Shown here piece after piece: positions 10,762 to 25,700 of a stretch of 64,000 nt of DNA (positions are counted from its first letter, which is position 1; every line of letters starts with the position of its first letter). The notes beneath the pieces are model-generated. The model searched no databases. It saw nothing but the letters and a program-made list of their open reading frames with translations, and was not told the DNA's origin. The stretch lies in contig LR990060.1 of assembly GCA_905147135.1 (NCBI GenBank), positions 1,504,001 through 1,568,000 of the forward strand. Reading direction: 5' to 3'. A program made the translations under genes and the position numbers. Source of the stretch: Blastobasis lacticolella (lineage: Eukaryota; Arthropoda; Insecta; Lepidoptera; Blastobasidae).

Positions 10762-13700
10762 CTGCGGATAAAAGGGAGTTTTTAAAATTCGAAAAATCAA
10801 ATGCTTAAGTCATGGATTATGGTTACACATTCAGTCGTCTGAATGTGTAGGTTTCATCACGATGTTTTTCCTCACGATAAGAGCCTGTAGTGCCCTGTTG
10901 TGTCAGTTATATATATGTTATATCTCTGTATTTCTTTATTGTGTGCAATAAATCGTTAAATAAATAATAAATAATAAAGAGCATTGGGTGTTAAACTAAT
11001 GTACATAACTCAGAAAAGAGTGGGGTTAGAACCCGGTACCTCAGGGTACGAGTCAGACCCTTTAAGCGGCTACCATCATCATCATCACAGCTCATTACCA
11101 CTGCAGGTCTCACGAAAAAGGAAGTTATTGCCGTAATCTCCACGCTTGGCAGACGGGTTGGAGATCGCAGTGTCATAAATATAACAATGGAAAATGCTGC
11201 TGCCCATTTTCCAGCCTACGAAAACTCTGATATTTTGTCTCGAAAGCATTAGTCGCCTTGTACGACACCCACGAGTGTAAGGGGTAGTGCTATTCTACTC
11301 TGCCGGACACCACACGGCCATGTCACCGTCACGGGGTGCCAATCGCCTCCTGAGACCGTTCAACCAGTCTCAGAGTTAACCTCGCTTCGCCTCAAATTAG
11401 GAAGCACACCTAACGAGTGGCGACCTCCTGCGGTGCTAAACGTGTAAAGTACGAACGGCTACCATCACTCCATAAAAAATCAAGTAGCCGTAAACCCGGG
11501 CGTCCTAAATTCCAGCGCGATGCGGAGCCAATAACAATTAGTCCACTAATTACCAAAAAAATGGGTTAAACCTTGCAAAACAAATTGCCGAAAGCGTGGG
11601 AAGCGATCGCTTTTAAAGATTTTACGAAACACTTGTACACGGTAAACAATTAAACAACAGTTAACTGTAAAATAAACACCAAGAGATCACTATCAAATAA
11701 TTGGATCGATTAAAATTACATAGGTGGCGTTTTGTTGAGTCGAAATAAAATAAAAATCGGCGTAAAGTTTTTATGTGTACAAGACAAGGCGATTTGGAAG
11801 GTAGCTGTGCTAAATATTACGTTTGCCGACAAAGGAGTTCTTAAAAAAGTAACTTTATTAGGTCACGTCACAATCGAACGGAAGTTATTCGAATGCAATT
11901 CAAATGATAATTTAAAAAAAATCTCACATACAGTGTCATAGGTTGACGACCTGAGTGGTTCAGTGGTCAACATGCCGTTGTCTGCCACGCAAGAGGTCCC
12001 GGGTTCGATTCCCGGCCGGGCAGAAATTAAACTGAATTTTAATTTCTGTTACGGGTCTGGGTGTTCTATGTATAATAAGTATGTATTTAAAAAAAAAGTA
12101 TATAAGTAGTTTATCAGTTCTCTAGCACCCATAACACAAGCTTTGCTTACTTTGGGGCTAGATGACGCTGTGTGAATTTGTCCACGATTATTTATTTATT
12201 TATTTATTTACAAGTTTCAGTTTACAGTTCAAGATTGTGAGACTGGAGCCTAAACTAGACTTTCGTCTGTATCTTAGGTCTCCAGGTCCCAACCTATGGA
12301 ATTGAACAGTTCTAGATAACATTAGAGACCATCAGATTGGCCAACATGAAGAAAATAAATATTATATAACGGAGAATAACAAGGAGCACGTAATCCAGCA
12401 GGATCCAGGTTTTCGCAAATCAGATAATTGCGATTTCGCAGATCAGGCGACTGCCATCTGACCTCCGTGACCCTATTAACAGGGAAACCAAACCTGCTTG
12501 GATAATTCACACAGCGCCATTTAGCCCCAAAGTAAGCAAAGTTTTCTGGCACCCATAACACAAGCTTTGCTTACTTTGGGGCTAAATGGCGCTGTGTGAA
12601 TTATCCAAGCATGTTTATTTTATTTATTTACTAGCGGCCCGCCCCGGCTTCGCACGGGTAGTAAACCTTAACAAATTATACACCTGAACCTTCGTCATGA
12701 ATCACGTTGTCTAAAACCGCACTATGTAGTCTGTGTGTGAATACCGCATGAAAATCCGTTCAGTAGTTCTTGAGTTTATCGCGTACAGACTGACAGTAAG
12801 ACACGGCGTGGGACTTCGTTTTATAATATGAAGTAATTATATTATACTTAAGTATGTACTGAGTAGTGTCCCGTTACAAACAGGACACCATATTACGATC
12901 ACAAAAGTTCCAACCGTCTCCTCAACCATTTTAGAGGGAAGGGGCGACCCGGCTCCTGACTGCCGTATTTCTTGACATTGACTCCCCCGTACGTACCCCG
13001 TGCTGCCTAGATAGCCGAGCGGACTGAGCGGCGAACACGCGACTTTTTTCTAATATTTACATTTTTAAACTCGTGATATCTTTCGAATGGAATGTCTGAA
13101 GTGAATAATTCATAAAGTTATATAAAGGTATTGAAGCAGTCGTGAATGTGAAGTAATTGATTTTGATAAGGATTAATATCAAGGTACAAATAAAGAGCGT
13201 TTTTTAGCGGCGGCATTTTAATTAAATTTTGAAAATAAAAGAACACTTTTTGTGACATAACTACAATAGTTAGACATATACTGTCGCGACACTTTTTGTA
13301 GATAATAATGTGTTCTGCAAAGTTGTAGTACATTATTTTGTTCTATCATCAATAGTTTTCGCAGCGCACGCGATGTAAGGAATTTTTTGGGTATTTTTTA
13401 CACCTTGGGTTACATTATTGGAGTTTTATTAATGATCCGTAATTTTTTAGAAAATATAATATAGCCTATGTCACCCGCGGATAGTGTAGCTTTCTAACGG
13501 TAAAAGAATTTTTGAAATCGGTCCAGTAGTTTCGAAGCCTATTCAATACAAACAAACAAACAAACAAACAAACAAAAAATCAAACATTTCCTCTTTATAA
13601 TATTAGTATAGATAGCCCGTCCCGGCTTCGCACGGGGTAGACAATTATTTATTTTTGGAAATTTGGATATAAAACTTTTTTTCACAAATATTTTTATTTA

Positions 13701-16700
13701 TTAAAAATTATTATTAATTTATATTGACATTGACTGCTCCCGTACGTACCCCATGCTGCCTAGATAGCCGAGCGGGCTGAGCGGCGAACACGCGACTTTT
13801 TTCTAATATTCACATTTTTAAACTCGTGATATCTTTCGAATGGAATGTCTGAATTGAATAATTCAAAAAGTTATATAAAGGTATTGAAGCAGTCGTGAAT
13901 ATGAAGTAATTGATTTTGATAAGGATTAATACCAAGGTACAAATAAAGAGCGTTTTTTAGCGGCGGCATTTTAATTAAATTTTGAAAATAAAAGAACACT
14001 TATTGTGACATAACTACAATAGTTGGACATATGCTACCGCGGAGTTTTTTGTAGACATTATGATGTTCTTCAATATTGTTGTACATTATTTTGTTCTATC
14101 GCTAATAGTTTCGGCAGCGCATTCGACGAAAGACATTTTAAGACTCATTTTTCAACACCTTCGGTTACATTGTTCAAATTTTACCAAGGATCCCTAATTT
14201 TTTTCAAAATGAAATGTAGCCTATGTCAAATTGGAAGAATGTAGCATTCTATTGGCGAAAGAATTTTTTAAATCGGCCCAGTACTTTTTGAGCCTATTCA
14301 TTACAAACATACAAACATACAAAAATAGGTACAAATCTTTCCTCTTTATAATATTAGTGTAGATTATTTGTACGCGGCGGCAACTGCCACAAATAATTCC
14401 GACAAATCCGAGCTGAACTTGCGAAATTAATTCGCCTGGTACATACCAAGGTGACACCGCGCACGACAAACTATGTTAATTGGGCCGTATCTTTGACGCA
14501 ATCAGTTTTATATATTCAGTCTTTTACGTTTATTTTTCGAATACCATTTACATCTAGACTTTTATGGGAATACTTTGTGCAATACGATAAATAAACCATG
14601 GTCACACGACCGTTGCCAATTTGGACAGCGCCTAATGATTAAGGGGTCTAACGTAAGCGAGAGGTAACGTGGTCGAACGCCAGTACCACCACGTCCACGT
14701 ACCAATGACTCTTCTCTGAGTTATGACATTAATTTAATACTCACCGATGCTCTTACGGTGAGGAAAAATATAGTGATGAAATCTGCACATTCAGGCGACT
14801 AAATATGGTAACCATGATCCAATCTGGTCAGGTTCCCCTGTTAACAGGGTCACGGAGGTCAAATAGCAGTCGCTACATCGTATCTGCTAAATCCTAGATA
14901 ATGGTCCAGGCGAACTCTGGACCCACACCACTAGGAGATATAAGCCACTTTTTCATGCAAATGAGATCGTGTGGTGTCCGGCAGAGTCGAATAGCACCAA
15001 CCCCTTACACTCCTGGGCGTCGTACAAGGCGACTAATGTTTACGAGGCAAAAGATCCGTAGTAGTCTAAGAGTCCATGAGGGCCAGACCTTCCTATTGTC
15101 CGTAAGTATGAAAGTTTTTCCATGTGTGTCCCCAACACAGGTAAGAATGATCCCCACCCATGAAACCTGGATCGTGGTTCCTTTGGCAGGTAACAGGTAA
15201 CAAAGGTGTATAAAATCTTATCTCCAATTTCTTAAGTTAGCAAGCTCAATTTTTTTGTATTTTATTCGTAACAGCATTAATACTCACGATGCTCATTGCC
15301 AGACACATAGTATGGTTACAACCCTCCGCCGGACACCCCTAAACTTTAATTCTCTGTAATTATACTTACCTTATATTAGGAAAGCTGAATTTTATAAATG
15401 TTATTCAGAGAATTATTAAACTGAGTTATCTTAGTAGCCAGACAGTTTTTTGGGTTCTATAATCCTGCCAGACGCATTAAAGTGTCTCATATGCAACAAC
15501 TGGTGCGAGTGAGACAGAGCGCTCAGTTCATTGCAATGTTATGCTAAACATATACTATCGTTTATTCCAAATTGTTTAGTGATTTTTTTTTATAATTCAT
15601 CAAGAAATTAATAAAATAAAATTATTACAGTCAGAATAATAAATTTTTTAATCTATAATCAGTAAAAATTTTCTAATATTCACATTTAATCAGTAATTTT
15701 TTTCTAATATTCAAATTTTTAAACTCGTGATATCTCTCGAATGGAATGTCTGAATTGCATAATTCAAAAAGTTATATAAAGGTATTGAAGCAGTCGTGAA
15801 TATGAAGTAATTGATGTTGATAAGGATTAATAGCAAAGTACCAATAAATAGCGTTTTTTAGCGGCGGCATTTCAATTAAATTTTGAAAATAAAAGAACAC
15901 ATGCATACATGTGACATAACTATAATAGTTAGACATATACTGTCGTGACACTTTTTATAGATAATGATGTGTTCTGCAAAGTCGTAGTACATTATTTTGT
16001 TCTATCATCAATAGTTTTCGCAGCACACGCGATGTAAAGAATTTTTTGGGTATTTTTTTACACCTTGCGTTACATTATTGGAGTTTTATTAATGAACCGT
16101 AATTTTTTAGAAAATTACGCTCCCGCTCCGGCCATGTACCAATGACTGTTTTTTGAGTTATGTATGTACATTGGTAAGAGCATCGGTTAGTATTCAACTA
16201 ATGTTAGTTGAATACTAACCGATGCTCTTACGGTGAGGGAAAACATCGTGATGAAACCTGCACATTCAGGCGACTGGATGTGTAACCATGATCCAATCTG
16301 GTCAGTTTCCCTTGTTAGCAGGGTCATGGAGGTCAAACGGCAGTCGCTCCACTGTAATTACCTGACCTGCCAAATCCTGGATCATGGTCAAGGCGGACCC
16401 CGGGCCCTCGTGCGCGAGAGCACAACCGGGACATTAACGCCAAGATGGTCACCCGGGGATAGTGTAGCTTCCCAACGGTGAAAGAATTTTTGAAATAGGA
16501 CCAGTAGTTTCGAAGCCTATTCAATAAAAACAAACAAACAAACAAACAAAAAATCAAACATTTCCTTTTTATAATATTAGTATAGACGACAGCTGATGCG
16601 CAGTAAAAGATCGCACCGAACCGAGCGCTCTGTCTCACTCGCACCAGTTGTTGTATATGAGCTCCACTCTCGCAACTATTACACTTTTAATGCGTCTGGC

Positions 16701-19700
16701 AGGATTATAGAACCCAAAAAACTGTCTGGCTACTAAGATAACTCAGTTTAATAATTCTCTGAATAACATTTATAAAATTCAGCTTTCCTAATATAAGGTA
16801 AGTATAATTACAGATAATTAAAGTTTAGGGGTGTCCGGCGGAGGGTTGTAACCATACTATGTGTCTGGCAATGAGCATCGTGAGTATTAATGCTGTTACG
16901 AATAAAATACAAAAAAATTGAGCTTGCTAACTTAAGAAATTGGAGATAAGATTTTATACACCTTTGTTACCTGTTACCTGCCAAAGGAACCACGATCCAG
17001 GTTTCATGGGTGGGGATCATTCTTACCTGTGTTGGGGACACACATGGAAAAACTTTCATACTTACGAACAATAGGAAGGTCTGGCCCTCATGGGCTCTTG
17101 CTCTATAGGTCTCCGTAGGCTGGAAAATGGGCAGCAGCGTTTCCATTGTTATATTTATAACATTGCGATCTCCAACCCGCCTGCCAAGTGCGGAGTTATG
17201 ACAATAATTTCCCTATTAGTGAGAGGCCCTAAGACCGAAATGAAATAAATATCTAAAAAGTAAAATTACAAAACAAGTATAACCCAAATTCTTCCGTTTT
17301 AAAACATCGAATTTAAGGGCATGACACACACGGTTGGCCTTTGAGATTGCGCCGCTGGCTTTACGATAACGAGACGTTTGGCTTATAATAAAATAAAATA
17401 AAAACGAAAAATATAAAGTTTTTATTTATTTGGGTTATAACGAGACGAGGGCACGTGTACACTGACATGGTTGAAACTAATTAGTACATTTACAGTTACC
17501 AGGGCGGCCCAGATATCGCTGGATGGATAAAGTTCTGAAAGTCCTGCTCGCACTGGGAAACCTCGATTGGCAGGAGATGGCGCCGGATAGGAAGAGGTGG
17601 CGATCTCCGGTGACGGAGGGCAAGATCCACTTTGGGCCGCTGAGCCAGCGCAGTAAGTAAGTAAGGCTGTGACATCTCAAATTCAACATTATCTCTAGCC
17701 AAAAAACTGTATTAAAACGCCACTTAAATTAATCTTCGACCGATATACGACTGGCGAAGATAGTTGAGAAAATATTTTTGGCTGCAACAGACATTTCAAT
17801 GTCATTATTAATGGAGATATGTGACTAGAATAAATGTCGAATTCGTGATGTCACAGAGCGAGATTTAGGCCCCAGCAGATGGACTCTGTCAACCTAAAGG
17901 AGTCAGCCTGGGTAGATACCACCGCCTATCTTTTTCTGGCGCCAAGCAACGATGTTGATATTGTTGTGTTTCTGTTTGAAGGATGAGGTAGCCATTTAAA
18001 TAATATTTTATTGCTTTGCTTGTCAGAGCACAACTAATTACAAATTATTATGTAGAAAGAGACAATTTTATAGGCAATACTCATGATTTTTTTTTATGTC
18101 ATACGGTAGGCAAACAGGCAAGTGGGCCACCTGATGGAAAGTGGTCACCACTGCCTATAGACATTAGCAACACCAATAGTATTGCCAATGCGGTGCCCAC
18201 CTCTATCACACGTTGCTCTGGCAGCAAAAAGGCAAATGCCCCACCACTGCCAAAGCCACGGTTCCCCAAACCCACGCAACCATGGAGCACTGGAGACCTT
18301 ACTAACCGACAGAAACACAATACTATTTAAGAGAATTGTTTAGCTGCTGTATTCTGTAAGGTGGAGGTGCTTCCCCAGTCGGGCGGCTCCAATTCGAACG
18401 GGATACCCCGCTATGCCCTACCCCTCTTAAAATTTTATGATATGCTCACATTACTAAGCGTTAAAACTGGTTGTATTTGGCGTAACATAGAGTCAATATT
18501 TCCCAAACTAAGATACTATGGGGAACAGTTTTGATTTACGGGGATTATGTATATAATTTTAGTCCTACCTGTAATAAAGCTCCTGCTTATAAGCTTAAGA
18601 CACCTAACAGCCATACAATCCTTAGTAATCCGCAACCAAGTAAATTTAACAGTTAATTTAAGATTCCGGTAGCGCAATATAAAAACAACGTAAAATCGAT
18701 ACACAAGTATCGAGAACATCGAAATCGAGCGATTCGATTCCCGTCGGCGAAATTAAAAGAACTGAATTGGTAGCTCTTTATTTTTATAGTCGTTACCAAG
18801 TACAATCGTAATTGTAGCTTATTAAATTTTAAACTGTAACGATTGCCTCATTGCGATATCTGTAAATCGCAATGAGGCAATCGTTACAGTTTAAGTTTCT
18901 CTCTGTTCCGTATATATCTACGTATGTATCTAGGTACGTATAAATGTTTTAAATTACGCAACGGATTTAAATGCGGTTTTCAACAATAGATAGAGTGATT
19001 CAAGAGGAAAGTTTATAAACAAGAAAAAAGTGTAGGTAGAGGTAAAGTAGGTGTACGCGATCGAAGTCGCACCGGGTTCACTAGTTATACTTAATTAAAT
19101 AAATAATAAATAATCGTAGACAAATTCACACAGCGCCATCTAGCCCCAAACTAAGCAAAGCTTGTACTATGGGTGCTAGCTAACTGATATACTACTTATA
19201 TACTTTCAAATACATACTTATTATAAATAGAACACCCAGACCCGTAACAGAAATTAAGATTTCTGCCCGGCCGGGAATCGAACACGGGACTTCTTGCGTG
19301 GCGACTGGCATGTTGACCACTGAACCACGGTCGTCAATTGCGCAAGCCATCGGCTTACGGCGTGAAGATACTGAAGACCGGGCAAAGTGGAACAAAAAAG
19401 TGGAAAAGCGGTTTTTTGTTGCCTGGGGAGGCACACGGGCGGCGGACGGTCTACCTGATGGAAAGTGGCCACCGTCGTCAACTGCAAACATAGTGAACGG
19501 ATGCGATGCTGGCTTTTGATGCCTTTTGAAGAACCCCGTTGTTGTGCAAAGCGACGACTTCGGGAGCTCTTTCCAAATCAAGCACGGGTGCGGTAAAAAG
19601 ACTTGTGAAACTCGTCGGAGGGTGCTGTGGCGGAAAAGTGACGGCACCACTTAAACAGTTCACACACCTACCCGAAAAACATAACCCTCCTGTCGCAGTC

Positions 19701-22700
19701 GGGTAAAAAAATGAATAAAACCAAATGTCAACAAAAACTTGTACAGTAACCAAACTAAAAGTGCCTCGTAAAGTTTCCGCGAGTCCCGCGAACCCAACGC
19801 AATCGCTAACGAAATTGACAAAGTTGCCCGAAACGTTGACGACCTCTGATTGAATGACATCAAAGCAAACTGGGTGGAAAAATGTTTTTTACCCCTTTCC
19901 GGGGAAAAGAGTTGATTGGTGGGGTCGGGGAAGTTGTCTAGTTTATGGTAATAGGGCTGGGTAACTATTCCTAATGTGCTTTTTTGTTTTGATTTACTAA
20001 CCGCCGACGAATAAAGAGGGGTGTAGGTTTGACGTGTATATTCTGTGTATCTGTGGCTTTGTGTGTCTGTCTGTGGATTTGGATGCGGTTTACTCTATTT
20101 TTTATACCACTAAGGTGGCAAAAAGCTTACGGCCTGCCTGATGGTAAGCAGTTGAAAGCCAGTGTTATCGAGATGGTTCTAAGCTTTATTTCATTCAAAT
20201 CGGTTCTATAATTTAGAAAATATTCGAGTTTGAATAAACATGGACAGGGGTTAAAGTTTTTCTGTCGGTTAAGTTTTTTTTTTTGCTCTACTAAATTCAC
20301 ACAGCGCCATCTAGCCCCAAAGTAAGCAAAGATTGTATTATTATGAATAACTTTTATAATTAATGATGAATATTAAAAAAAACATGTTGGCGTTAATGTC
20401 CCGGTTGTGCTCTCGCGCACGAGGGCCCGGGGTCCGTTTTGACCATGATCCAGGATTTGGCAGGTCAGGTAATTACAGTGGAGCGACTGCCATCTGACCT
20501 CCGTGACCCTGCTACCAGGGGAGCATGACTAGATTGGATCATCCAGGTTTCATCACGATGTTTTCCCTCACCGTAAGAGCATCGGTTACTGTTCAACTAA
20601 TGTACATAACTCAGAAAGAGTCATTGGTACATGGCATTCACGTTAATAAATCATTTAAATCCATTAAAAATTAAAAACAAGACAACATGCTAAAAATGTG
20701 TATCGTAGCGCCATCTACCGGGGTACCCACGCATTGACTGCAATGGGTGGAACTAGACGTTCTTTCTCTTCTACGGTAGATACGTATGGGTGCTTCGTGT
20801 TGTAACGAGCATCCGCTAGATGGCAGCACTAAACAACACACTTATTCGAGAGCCGCTTGCTATTATAGCAGCAAAAGTTATTAACCATTTGGCCACCAGT
20901 GCTCCTCTGTACGCTACCTTGTATGTAAACGTCTCATACAAATTTTTCATCAAAGTATACAAACTACAAATCGCACAGAAATATGTACTCGTCAATCCGT
21001 CAAAACATAAGAACAGATGTGAACTCACACCGTGGCGTGCTGCTTTAGTTTTGTAAGCAAATTTTGTTCAAGTCTTGTAAGCAAATTACCACCTTAAACT
21101 ATCTAATTATATCTAAATTGGAATCTAAAAAATGTAATGCTAAATTGATCTATAAATTACGAAAAATTACAGGAAATTGCCTGAAGATGAGTAATTCGAA
21201 ACCGGTTGCAATTTAATAAAATTGTATAATAAAGTGGAACTAGTGTACAAAAAGTGATTTAATTCATTACGAAAAATCTCAAAAAAAAAAAAAAGTTTAT
21301 TAAATCTTGTGAAATACATTTCAATTTTAGATGTAAAAAAACACGAAAAAAATCGAAATTCCAAAAAAAAACATAGACCGTGTCTGTTTATTTATTTATT
21401 CGTATGACATTATTAGCCGAGTCGCAAACTACAAGTAAATATCTAAATTCTTCACCCATTGGGCTGCGTTTCATCAGGAGAGAACAAGTCCGAAGAGTCT
21501 CCAGATCATTTCCGCGTTAGACGTTCGTGGATGATATGGTGAATGGACTAGACAGACCATGTCTATGTTCCTCTGTGTCTGTGTGTGTGTATGTATGAGT
21601 ATCAACTCACCAGTTGCATAGCTAACAGCCTGGCAAGATGCACCGAAGCCGGCGAATGTAGGAGCTTCGCTGCGTTGCCGCCGGCGGTCACCCGACTCAC
21701 TATCGTTACCGCCGTGGATACCGCCCTGGGTGGGAATGTCGGGATATATTATAACACTAGGTTCACACACGTAGGATGAGTACTTTAGATTAGATTTAGC
21801 GAAGGATAATGGGCGTTTCATGCCCTCTCTTGTAAGTCTAGGGAGTGCCATACCAGGATACCGGGGTCCCACATACATTTTGCGAGAGAAAAATATGGGG
21901 TGGTTCAATAGTTATGCTCGCAAGTGTATTTCCAAAACAATGTTTAGTTTTCTTACGATGTTCACAAGAATTAAAAGGTGCCTTTATGTGTTTGTGGTAT
22001 ATACGTAATTATTTCAATTTATGTTGATGTTGATGTGAGTATGTCAATTTATGTCTAAAAGACCTAATAAACAACTTTAACGTTACTATTAAAACTATGA
22101 AAACGAGGTCTATAAGGTTTTTATCACGATTAATTTCTAGGGTCTAAGTCCACCCCGCTGGATCCAGCGAATATCTGGATCCAGCGGGAGCAAGACAAAA
22201 CACAATTTTCTTAGGGAATTGAATTAAAAAATCTACAATCACGATTGTAGGTCTTGAATAAGTACGGCTTGATACAGCTGCTTTGTGAGTATCAAAGAAA
22301 TAAAGCAAACTTTGATAGTCACAGATCTCACCCCTTTATCATCATAACTTATGTGGTATTTACCACCTAAGTTATGATGATAAAGGCCTACAACAATGAA
22401 TAGTATGGTAGTTAGGTAGGTATTCTACCATCTTGTAGTGTGGTAGTATACTAACCTGCCGGTGAGCAGTATCCCGCCGTCCTGTTCGGCGGCGGCAAGC
22501 GCCCTGGCGGCGGCCGAGAGGCACCACTGTTTTTGTTGCTGGCATTTGTCGGTGCCGCCCTGATGGGAAATGGTAAATAAATATGGGTTATAAGACTTTC
22601 GTTGTTATTCACTACACATATAATACTAACCGTGGTAACAAACCCGATAATATGTGTAGTGAATATGTAAATAAACATGCTTGGACAAATTCATACAGCG

Positions 22701-25700
22701 CCATCTAGCCTCAACGTAAGCAAAGTTAGTGTTGTGGGTGTTAGATGACTGATAAACTATTTATATACTTTTTTTAATACATACTTATTATACATACTAC
22801 ACCCAGACCATAACAGAAATTAAAATTCATCATTTCGATTTCTACTCGACCGGGAATTGAACCCGAGACCTCTGTGCGGTATGTTAACCAACTGAACCAC
22901 TCAGGTCGTCAGAAATGGATGTCGTCAGGGTAGTAAATCGTTTTATTTTCACTGATAATTATCCAGTTATTTATTTTCGTGTCTAATTAACTGATAGATC
23001 GTGTAATTAAATAGAAAATCTGTAATTAAATTTTAACTAACTGTTCTTTCTTTAATACTTATTATTTGACCTTCCTACCGTTTAAAAGATAAACGCAAAA
23101 ATCTTTCAATAACATAAAATATCATATTATCATAGTAAATTTCAAAAATATCAAGTTAAGTTAAATAAATAGTGATTTCACCTATACACATTCTAAACAA
23201 GGGATGGAAGAAACATAACATATAGAAATTTCACGTATTTGAATCATCTGTGTTCTCGAATCTGAGATCAAAAAGAAGCAATATATTGAAATTTCACGTT
23301 TTTCAATTATCTGTATTCTAAAATCCGAGTACAAAAACTCTCAAAAAATCTGGTAAGGGCTCTCAAATAGTACTTTTTTCCTTACTTTACTTACCTTCGT
23401 TAAAGGTATGTTCCGGGTTTCCTACCGCGTACGTCTGAAGTCGGCCCGTGACCATGACGCATGCAACTGCGTCTAAATATCGGGCTACTCGTCAAAAAAG
23501 GTACGCGGTAGGAAACCCGGAACATAACTTGTAAATTATGCAATAATAACCGCGATAGTTTAAAACATTATGTTTACTTACCTTGTCAAATTTCTCGACC
23601 ATCCTATTCAATTCGTTGAGCTGTCTCTCCATGAATGTAGTATCAATATCCACATTCGTTCTTCGCTCGCTCCTACAGCTGGCTTTGCTCGCGTCGCTTA
23701 GAGAACTACAAATCGAGCTAGTCTTACTCAATTTCGGTCTATCACTTTTGTTTTCCAAATCTTTACTCTTATTCTTCTTGTTTTTCTTCTTTACAGAATC
23801 AGTTTTGGCGGATTCGGGCAATTCTTGGGTGGTCTGGACAAGGATTTCGGTTTTCTCAACCGCTTCTTGGTTTTCTTTTGATTCTTCCGAGTTTTTGTTC
23901 TGCTTAGATTTCTTCTTGCCATCGTCAGTGGTGCTTGTCACGTTTGCAATGTTAGTATCAACGTTGTTGCTATCTGTTTCGTTATTGTTAACTTTCTCTT
24001 CGCTACCTTTCCGTTTTTTAGACTTCTTTTTTTCGTTCCCCTCAATTTCGACGCCATTTTTGTTCCCCTTTTTATTTTTTTTGCTACCCCTCTCCAGTTC
24101 TTCCTCGAAATCGTCGACCTTATCGTTGGTTTTCTTTCCGTTATCGTTGTTTGCATTGCTTTCCAATAAGGGTGTCAGGATGTTGTTCAATTGGTTTATG
24201 ACTTTATAAAGTTTGTTTGTCAACGGGTTAGGTTCTATGGAGGTTGTGTAGTCTGTGGATGGGGTTTCGCTTCTGCAATGGAACATAAAAAGTATTAGAA
24301 TGGCGGTCAAAACACACTTTAGTCCATTCGCGTTAAGTAAATAGTGAGTAAAGATGTTTTTACAGTGGAGTAAATATTCAAACAATTTATTTTTAGAAAC
24401 AATTAAGTTTATTAATGGACAAAAATCAAGTTAATTGTCTCAATGCTAGGGGTAAAAATATTACCTCCCACTTTAACTGCCTTGGTCATAAGCATCAAAA
24501 CTGACGATACATAAAAAAGGGTGTTTTCAAATACGTAAATAAACTTTACCAAGTAGTTCATTTTTATTTTTGATGACTTCATTTTCTAAAGCAATTATTA
24601 ATTTCCAAATAGAATTTGAAATAAAAAAAATGTTGAGTTAATTTGTATAGGCGAAAACAATTACACTTTCATATGAGTATGAATTTCACTGAATACAACT
24701 TACGTGGCAAGCAACTTCTGTTTCAGCTTCCTGGCTCTCTTCTTGACCGCCTTCTGGCGCTCGCGCTCCTTCCTCTCCTGCTCAATCCTCTCCGCCTCCT
24801 CCTGGATCTCCCTCTCCTCCTTCGAGCCCTGGTCTTGGCTCTCCGACGTTGACTGCGGAGGATTGGTTGCGTGAACATTCATTTCGTGGGGAAATGTATG
24901 TGTGACAATGGGTGGTATGGTTTATCAGGTGGTAGAATTCAATGGAATTTTTACTGGATCGGCAATGGGTGATGCCCCTGGTATTGCAAACGTCGTTTGC
25001 ACTGTGACCCGTCCCATAGCCATAGCCACAGCCACAGCCATAGCCAGCCCTCACCTGTCTCGCGGGGTGTCCCTGCGGCCCGGTGGCCCTCTCCCTGATG
25101 GCCTGCAGGTGGCACTCGAGCCGCCCTATGCACTGTGACCCGTCCCATAGCCGTAGCCATAGCCACAGCCATAGCCAGCCCTCACCTGTCTCGCGGGGTG
25201 TCCCTGCGGCCCGGTGGCCCTCTCCCTGATGGCCTGCAGGTGGCACTCGAGCCGCCCTATGCACTGTGACCCGTCCCATAGCCGTAGCCATAGCCACAGC
25301 CATAGCCAGCCCTCACCTGTCTCGCGGGGTGTCCCTGCGGCCCGGTGGCCCTCTCCCTGATGGCCTGCAGGTGGCACTCGAGCCGCCCTATGCACTGTGA
25401 CCCGTCCCATAGCCACAGCCATAGCCACAGCCATAGCCAGCCCTCACCTGTCTCGCGGGGTGTCCCTGCGGCCCGGTGGCCCTCTCCCTGATGGCCTGCA
25501 GGTGGCACTCGAGCCGCCCTATGCACTGTGACCCGTCCCATAGCCACAGCCATAGCCACAGCCATAGCCAGCCCTCACCGGTCTCGCGGGGTGTCCCTGC
25601 GGCCCGGTGGCCCTCTCCCTGATGGCCTGCAGGTGGCACTCGAGCCGCCCTATGCACTGTGACCCGTCCCATAGCCGTAGCCATAGCCACAGCCATAGCC

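Larger units (their letters stand above)
10762..21610 (-). other. SCAPER intron 14, 10.8 kb of repeats
   Basis: It contains two SINE B copies, the SINE-tail hairpin, two tandem interspersed repeats, the long inverted-repeat element and LINE tails. No additional coding exon was recognised. Confidence 0.6.

Noticed and set aside
23583..24209. 208-codon plus-strand frame rich in Leu, Ser and Phe
   Set aside because: It is the antisense of the Lys/Asn/Ser-rich SCAPER exon 12.
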